From the NCBI GenBank assembly GCA_016287095.1, contig JAEEVK010000015.1, positions 1 through 43,663 of the forward strand: a stretch of 43,663 nt of DNA, read 5' to 3'. Positions within the stretch are counted from its first letter, which is position 1, and each line of letters begins with the position of its first letter. Positions 39,473-43,663 of the stretch are shown in pieces. The notes beneath the pieces were generated by a model, which was not told the origin of the DNA, made no database searches, and saw nothing but the letters and a program-made list of their open reading frames with translations. This stretch comes from Lachnospiraceae bacterium (GTDB lineage: Bacteria > Bacillota > Clostridia > Lachnospirales > Lachnospiraceae). Position numbers and translations under genes: made by a program.

Positions 39473-41698
39473 TTATACAGCCTCATGGAAGGTACGACTG
39501 ATAACTTCCTTCTTCTGCTCCAATGTCAGTTTATTAAAGATTACAGCATAACCCGATACACGGATGGTAAGTGTAGGATACTTCTCAGGGTTGTTCATAG
39601 CATCGATCAGAGTCTCACGGTTAAGCACATTAACATTTAAGTGATGAGCACCCTGAGCAAAATAACCGTCAAGGATATTGATCAGGTTATCATAACGTTC
39701 TTCATCCGAATGTCCAAGAGCCTGAGGTACGATGGAGAAGGTATTGCTGATACCGTCCTTGCAGGTCTTGTACTGAAGCTTAGCTACAGAGTTGAGTGAA
39801 GCAAGAGCACCGTTCTTGTCCCTGCCATGCATAGGATTTGCACCGGGAGCAAAAGGCTCACCTGCACGTCTGCCGTCAGGAGTATTTCCGGTCTTCTTTC
39901 CGTACATAACATTTGAAGTAATGGTAAGAATGGAAAGAGTATGCTCTGCATTTCTATAAGTAGGGATCTGCTGTAACTCATGTAAGAAGAGTTCTGTCTG
40001 CTCCTTAGCGATCATATCTACCCTGTCATCATCATTTCCATAGCAGGGGAACTCACCTGTGGTCTCGAAATCCTTGATGAGACCGTTTTCATCACGGATT
40101 ACACGAACCTTGGCATATTTGATCGCTGATAACGAATCTGCCAAAACTGACAGACCGGCTACACCAAATGCCATATATCTGTGAACATTGGTGTCATGCA
40201 GAGCCATCTGAGTCTTTTCATATGCATACTTGTCATGCATATAGTGGATCATGTTCATGGCGGTAACATAGGTCTTTGCCAGCCACTTACGATAGAAGCT
40301 CATACGCTCCATAACCTTATCATAATCAAGGTATTCGTCTTCGTATACAGGCATCTCGGGACCAACCTGCGTATCGTATCTCTCATCCTTACCGCCGTTA
40401 AGGCTCATAAGCAGTAGCTTTGCAAGATTAGCACGGGCACCGAAGAACTGCATATCCTTGCCAAGACGCATAGCAGATACACAGCAGGCAATGCCGTAGT
40501 CATCACCGTAGATAGGACGCATAACATCATCGTTCTCATACTGGATGGCGTGAGTATCGCAGGAAACCTTTGCTGCAAAACGCTTGAAGTTCTTAGGCAG
40601 ATCCTTTGAATAAAGGACTGTCAGGTTGGGCTCAGCAGAAGGTCCTAATGTATAAAGTGTATTTAATATTCTAAATGAATTCTTGGTAACCAGAGTCCTG
40701 CCATCCTCTCCCATACCGCCGATGGACTCAGTGATCCACATAGGATCGCCGGCAAAAAGCTCATTGTATTCAGGTGTACGGAGATGTCTTGCCATACGGA
40801 GCTTCATCACAAAATCATCAAGTAACTCCTGAAGCCCGCTCTCGGTATATGTGCCGTTTGCAAGATCTCTTTCAAAATAAATGTCAAGGAATGTGGATGT
40901 ACGGCCAAGGCTCATGGCAGCGCCGTTCTGCTCCTTGATGGCACCAAGGTATCCGAAATACAGCCACTGGATAGCTTCGCGTGAGTTAGTTGCGGGCTTG
41001 CTGATATCCAGGCCGTAAAGAAGCGCCATATCCTTTAACTTACCAAGGAAATTGATCTGCTGATACAGCTCCTCCAGTCTCCTGATGGACTCAGCATCCT
41101 GAAGCTGTGAAGCAAGCTCGGCCTTATCCTTCTGCTTGCACTCTATAAGTCTGTCAACACCGTATAATGCCACACGTCTGTAGTCACCGATGATCCTGCC
41201 TCTGCCGTATGCATCGGGAAGACCGGTGATAATGCCGACATGACGTGCTTTTCTTATCTCATCACTGTACACTCTGAAAACACCGTCATTATGAGTTGTC
41301 CTGTAAAGGAACTCCTCTTCTACCTTTTCAGAAAGCTCGTAGCCGTATGCCTGGCAAGCCTTTCTGGTCATATTAAGTCCACCAAAGGGGTTTACTCCAC
41401 GTCTTAAAGGACGGTCAGTCTGGAGACCTACGATAAGCTCCTTGTCCTTATCAAGATATCCGGGCTTATAGCTTAACAGAGAGGTAACATGCTGGGTATC
41501 GATATCAAGCACTCCTCCAAAACGCTGCTCGAGCTCAAAAAGTCCGTTCAGCTTATGCATCAGCTCGCTTGTTCTCTCCGTAGCTCCTGCGAGGAACCTC
41601 TCGTCTCCGTCATATGGTGTATAGTTCTGCTGGATAAAATCACGTACATTAATCTCATTCTTCCATGTTTCACCTTTGAATCCTGCCCAAGCTTCCAT
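39473..41698 (-). CDS. pflB: Formate C-acetyltransferase (pyruvate formate-lyase)
   Basis: 741 residues, the glycyl radical enzyme that turns pyruvate and CoA into acetyl-CoA and formate under anaerobic conditions. The active-site cysteine pair is in [11 protein letters not shown]. The glycyl radical loop is RVSGYAV, 20 residues from the C-terminus. Other signatures are [48 protein letters not shown] and the C-terminal [22 protein letters not shown]. Length is normal for the enzyme. GGGAGG lies six bases before the ATG. Its transcript begins with a pfl-type (ZTP) riboswitch and terminator, then a 75-base spacer. Formate feeds the one-carbon pool needed for purine synthesis, which fits control by ZTP. 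Confidence 0.98.
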   Translation of the reverse strand: MEAWAGFKGETWKNEINVRDFIQQNYTPYDGDERFLAGATERTSELMHKLNGLFELEQRFGGVLDIDTQHVTSLLSYKPGYLDKDKELIVGLQTDRPLRRGVNPFGGLNMTRKACQAYGYELSEKVEEEFLYRTTHNDGVFRVYSDEIRKARHVGIITGLPDAYGRGRIIGDYRRVALYGVDRLIECKQKDKAELASQLQDAESIRRLEELYQQINFLGKLKDMALLYGLDISKPATNSREAIQWLYFGYLGAIKEQNGAAMSLGRTSTFLDIYFERDLANGTYTESGLQELLDDFVMKLRMARHLRTPEYNELFAGDPMWITESIGGMGEDGRTLVTKNSFRILNTLYTLGPSAEPNLTVLYSKDLPKNFKRFAAKVSCDTHAIQYENDDVMRPIYGDDYGIACCVSAMRLGKDMQFFGARANLAKLLLMSLNGGKDERYDTQVGPEMPVYEDEYLDYDKVMERMSFYRKWLAKTYVTAMNMIHYMHDKYAYEKTQMALHDTNVHRYMAFGVAGLSVLADSLSAIKYAKVRVIRDENGLIKDFETTGEFPCYGNDDDRVDMIAKEQTELFLHELQQIPTYRNAEHTLSILTITSNVMYGKKTGNTPDGRRAGEPFAPGANPMHGRDKNGALASLNSVAKLQYKTCKDGISNTFSIVPQALGHSDEERYDNLINILDGYFAQGAHHLNVNVLNRETLIDAMNNPEKYPTLTIRVSGYAVIFNKLTLEQKKEVISRTFHEAV

Positions 41699-41766
41699 AT
41701 TAACCTCCCAAAATTTATAAGTACTTACATTAAAACATTACCGCTTTAGTTCACAAAAGAGTATAC

Positions 41767-41800
41767 AAAAAGGGCAGTGCTTTCAAAGAAAACACTGCCC
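41767..41800 (-). terminator. Riboswitch-controlled terminator before pflB
   Basis: On the minus strand GGGCAGTG (41793-41800) pairs with CACTGCCC (41772-41779), followed by TTTTTGT. The first bases GGGC are also the 3' strand of the last riboswitch helix, so the aptamer fold and the terminator exclude each other; ligand binding should allow read-through. Confidence 0.85.
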
Positions 41801-41877
41801 AGACGGTCGGCTTGATCTAACTGAACAGGCTCACCGTAGTTGATTCTACGAGTACTCATCCGTCAGAGTCCTGTTCT
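41797..41877 (-). promoter_or_regulatory. ZTP (pfl-motif) riboswitch aptamer
   Basis: Minus-strand layout: P1 AACAGG (41870-41875) pairs with CCTGTT (41824-41829). GACGG (41860-41864) lies in the junction. A small hairpin GTAG/CTAC follows, then GGTGAGC. The 3' domain has GCCGACCGTCTGGGC: GCC/GGC close a helix whose loop CCGTC is the exact complement of GACGG, giving the pseudoknot that defines this class. The element detects ZMP/ZTP, which rise when 10-formyl-tetrahydrofolate is short. Its position directly in front of pflB is the namesake arrangement of the pfl motif. Confidence 0.88.
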
Positions 41878-41884
41878 GATTATA

Positions 41885-41913
41885 AAGATAACATAAGCTT
41901 CAATTTTAGTCAA
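41885..41913 (-). promoter_or_regulatory. Promoter of pflB riboswitch transcript
   Basis: The minus strand has TTGACT (41908-41913), 17 bases, then TATCTT (41885-41890) with TG in the extended -10 position. Transcription should start a few bases before the P1 helix of the riboswitch. Confidence 0.7.
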
Positions 41914-41940
41914 TATACAAAATCAACAAATTTTTCTTTT

Positions 41941-43332
41941 TTATCTGTACTTTTTCTCGGGATATTTCTTATAATATTCCTCTTTATCCTCATACATACG
42001 TCTGTCAGCCAGGCTCATGCATTCACGGATATCTATCTTCTCGGTTTCGTAACACCAGCCCAAAGCAAAGTTTACGTCTTTATCTGCATCGCAGATTTTT
42101 CTGAGCTGTGCGATTTTTTCTTTAATCTCATCCTCGGTGACGTTCATACAAATGATCATGAACTCATCACCGCCTGCACGGTAAATGTCCTCATCCACGA
42201 ATACCTGCTGAAGCATTGCACCGCACTTTTTGAGCATACGGTCTCCTGCAGCATGTCCCAAACAGTCATTGGTCTTCTTAAGTCCGTTAAGGTCGGCAAA
42301 TATTACTCCTATACTCTGAGGATAAATATAGGCAGGGTTATCAAATTCAGTTATCCTGTTATTCATGGCATTACGGTTTTTAGTACCTGTCAAGGCATCC
42401 ATAATACTCATCTTTTCCAGCTTTGTAAGCAGCTGATAATTGGCAATTCTTGAAGCTATAAAGAATGATGTAAGCTCAAGAACTCCCTTTATCTTCATGA
42501 CATTTTCTACAGCAAAGTTTGATGCCCATATATAACCGATAAGCTTGTCATTATACTGTAATTTGAAAAGCACCAGTGTTTCAACGGTATTTCTGTTTAA
42601 GGCCTCATACCAGACAGGATTTCTTTCTTTTATTATCAGTCTGTCCTGCTCATTTTTTACTATCAGGCTTGAACTTCCGGCCATTGTATCTTTCCAGCCC
42701 TCTACAGTTGTATAGAAGCCTTTGTTCATCATCTCACCGGTACGCTTGGCTATATAATCCTCTTGCAGCGAGTCGGCAAGCACCAGAGATTCCCTGGCCT
42801 CTTCATCTACCAGTATTACACAGCATCTGCGAGCCTGGCAGATATCCCTGATATCCTTTATGACCTCATTTATGGTTTCCTTGAAATCCTTTGTACCATG
42901 AAGCTTAATACACGAATCCAGTACAGCTTTTGATACATCCGGCGGCACATCCGTCATGATGGCGGTATCGACTCTATGGGTAACAGAATAGGTATACAGA
43001 CAGTATCCGATATTTTCCTCATCGGACTTTATGGGAAGGAAATACATCTCGAGCCACTGAGCACCCTCAAATATTTCTATGTATGAGTGATGTGTCTGAT
43101 GTAATATAGCACTCCTGTAGCAGTAATCCTCAAAATTCAGGCTTTTAGGCAGGTACTTAGTATACAGGTCATTTTCGGTAAAATCCTTTCCGGTCTGCAG
43201 TTTCACTTCTTCAATGTGTGCCCGGTTACCGGCTACTGCCCTGATATTACCGTATTTCCCGTCCGGGAATTTCTCCACGGAAAGTATACAGGCCTTACAT
43301 ATGTAATTGTCCAGTATTTTCTTAAAATCCAT
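41941..43332 (-). CDS. Diguanylate cyclase (GGDEF) with N-terminal PAS- and GAF-like regions
   Basis: 463 residues, cytoplasmic. Residues about 1-135 look PAS-like (AHIEEVKLQTGKDFTENDLYTKY and SYIEIFEGAQWLEMYFLPIK). Residues about 145-300 look GAF-like (FKETINEVIKDIRDICQARRCCVILVDEE, then LVLFKLQYNDKLIGYIWASNF). The GGDEF domain is C-terminal, from about 315 (MSIMDALTGTKNRNAMNNRI) with the active-site motif AGGDEFMI, and DLNGLKKTNDCLGHAAGDRML before it. It would make cyclic di-GMP from two GTP. No RxxD inhibitory site was seen five residues before the motif (VDEDIYRAGGDEF). No membrane segment or EAL domain is present. The signal sensed is unknown. It has its own promoter and no visible terminator before the pflB promoter. 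Confidence 0.92.
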   Translation of the reverse strand: MDFKKILDNYICKACILSVEKFPDGKYGNIRAVAGNRAHIEEVKLQTGKDFTENDLYTKYLPKSLNFEDYCYRSAILHQTHHSYIEIFEGAQWLEMYFLPIKSDEENIGYCLYTYSVTHRVDTAIMTDVPPDVSKAVLDSCIKLHGTKDFKETINEVIKDIRDICQARRCCVILVDEEARESLVLADSLQEDYIAKRTGEMMNKGFYTTVEGWKDTMAGSSSLIVKNEQDRLIIKERNPVWYEALNRNTVETLVLFKLQYNDKLIGYIWASNFAVENVMKIKGVLELTSFFIASRIANYQLLTKLEKMSIMDALTGTKNRNAMNNRITEFDNPAYIYPQSIGVIFADLNGLKKTNDCLGHAAGDRMLKKCGAMLQQVFVDEDIYRAGGDEFMIICMNVTEDEIKEKIAQLRKICDADKDVNFALGWCYETEKIDIRECMSLADRRMYEDKEEYYKKYPEKKYR

Positions 43333-43384
43333 AACCCACCTGTACTCGACATAAACTAAAACATTTAATAAAACGATATATATA

Positions 43385-43413
43385 ATATTACAACTAAATA
43401 CAGTATTTGTAAA
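43385..43413 (-). promoter_or_regulatory. Promoter of the GGDEF gene
   Basis: The minus strand has TTTACA (43408-43413), 17 bases, then TAATAT (43385-43390). The palindrome AAATACTGTATTT lies inside the spacer and could be an operator. Confidence 0.6.
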
Positions 43414-43473
43414 TATGATTTACATTATTTTTACACAACATGCATATTTACGGCTCTTTTGTAATTTACCTGT

Positions 43474-43517
43474 CAAAAAAACAGTCATTCTCATTAACCC
43501 AAATGAGAATGACTGTT
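43474..43517 (-). terminator. Terminator of the partial gene at the right edge
   Basis: On the minus strand AACAGTCATTCTCATT (43502-43517) pairs with AATGAGAATGACTGTT (43480-43495) around six bases, followed by a run of T residues. It lies 27 bases after the stop codon of the gene at the window edge. Confidence 0.9.
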
Positions 43518-43543
43518 TTCATATCTGCAACCAATTTAATATA

Positions 43544-43663
43544 TTATGACCAATAAGGCTTCTGTTCACTATTTGATACACCCTTAAGCTTCTCCTTGAA
43601 CTCATCCAAGATCTCGGTATAATCTTCAGCCTTGTAATCCTTGATTTTCTTATTTTCCACAAG
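43544..43663 (-). CDS. 3' end of an unidentified gene (partial)
   Basis: Only the last 39 codons and a TAA stop (complement of 43544-43546) are in the window. The visible C-terminus is Lys/Glu-rich and helical, containing KDYKAEDYTEILDEFKEKLK, and ends NSEQKPYWS. A strong terminator follows, and codon use fits the neighbours, so it is a real gene end. The fragment is too short to name the protein. Confidence 0.65.
   Translation of the reverse strand, partial: LVENKKIKDYKAEDYTEILDEFKEKLKGVSNSEQKPYWS

Overview
The window looks like a chromosomal segment of an anaerobic Firmicute, most likely a Lachnospiraceae member of gut or rumen type. The evidence is a moderate-to-low GC content, strong purine-rich ribosome sites, consensus sigma-A-like promoters, a FeoA-FeoB fusion, a pfl-motif (ZTP) riboswitch in front of pyruvate formate-lyase, many serine/asparagine-rich lipoproteins, and enzymes such as DegV, YlmH, CoaX and RlmH. 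I saw no rRNA, tRNA, CRISPR array, insertion sequence or prophage. The genus cannot be fixed from the sequence alone.

Layout. 1-3463 (minus): an ABC permease (cut by the window edge) with its ATPase, preceded by a fused FeoA-FeoB ferrous iron transporter. 3574-6087: pnp with its terminator and a large folded leader RNA, back to back with degV, which also has a folded leader. 6088-10374: degV; a minus-strand pair made of a ParB/Srx-like-HAD fusion and a stand-alone HAD paralogue; and a plus-strand MATE transporter fused to an RsbW-type ATP-binding domain. 10466-19563 (minus): an accessory-looking block. It holds a small cytosolic protein, a membrane-spanning regulator (exported beta-helix, one transmembrane segment, cytoplasmic LuxR helix-turn-helix), then three lipoproteins and two secreted proteins of unknown function. 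19747-25235: an ArsB/NhaD-type permease, a 135-bp palindrome, ispF, two cell-surface proteins (SH3b; DUF5050-like) and an S66 L,D-carboxypeptidase-like protein.

25298-35813 (minus): intracellular GH5 glycosidase, HAD phosphatase, rlmH, CBS/CorC protein, a chemoreceptor, asd, ylmH, coaX, dus and a zinc-ribbon membrane protein. 35965-43663: a GNAT protein with a near-leaderless promoter, a nucleoside hydrolase-GNAT pair, pflA, pflB with ZTP riboswitch, a GGDEF protein and the 3' end of one more gene.

Most genes are housekeeping or fermentative. The best candidates for undescribed biology are the beta-helix/LuxR transmembrane regulator with its neighbouring exported-protein operon, the ParB-like/HAD pair, the MATE-ATPase fusion, and several strongly folded leader or intergenic elements (pnp, degV, pflB-pflA, the 135-bp palindrome). 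Functions proposed for these are inference from domain pattern and context; no database or folding program was available.
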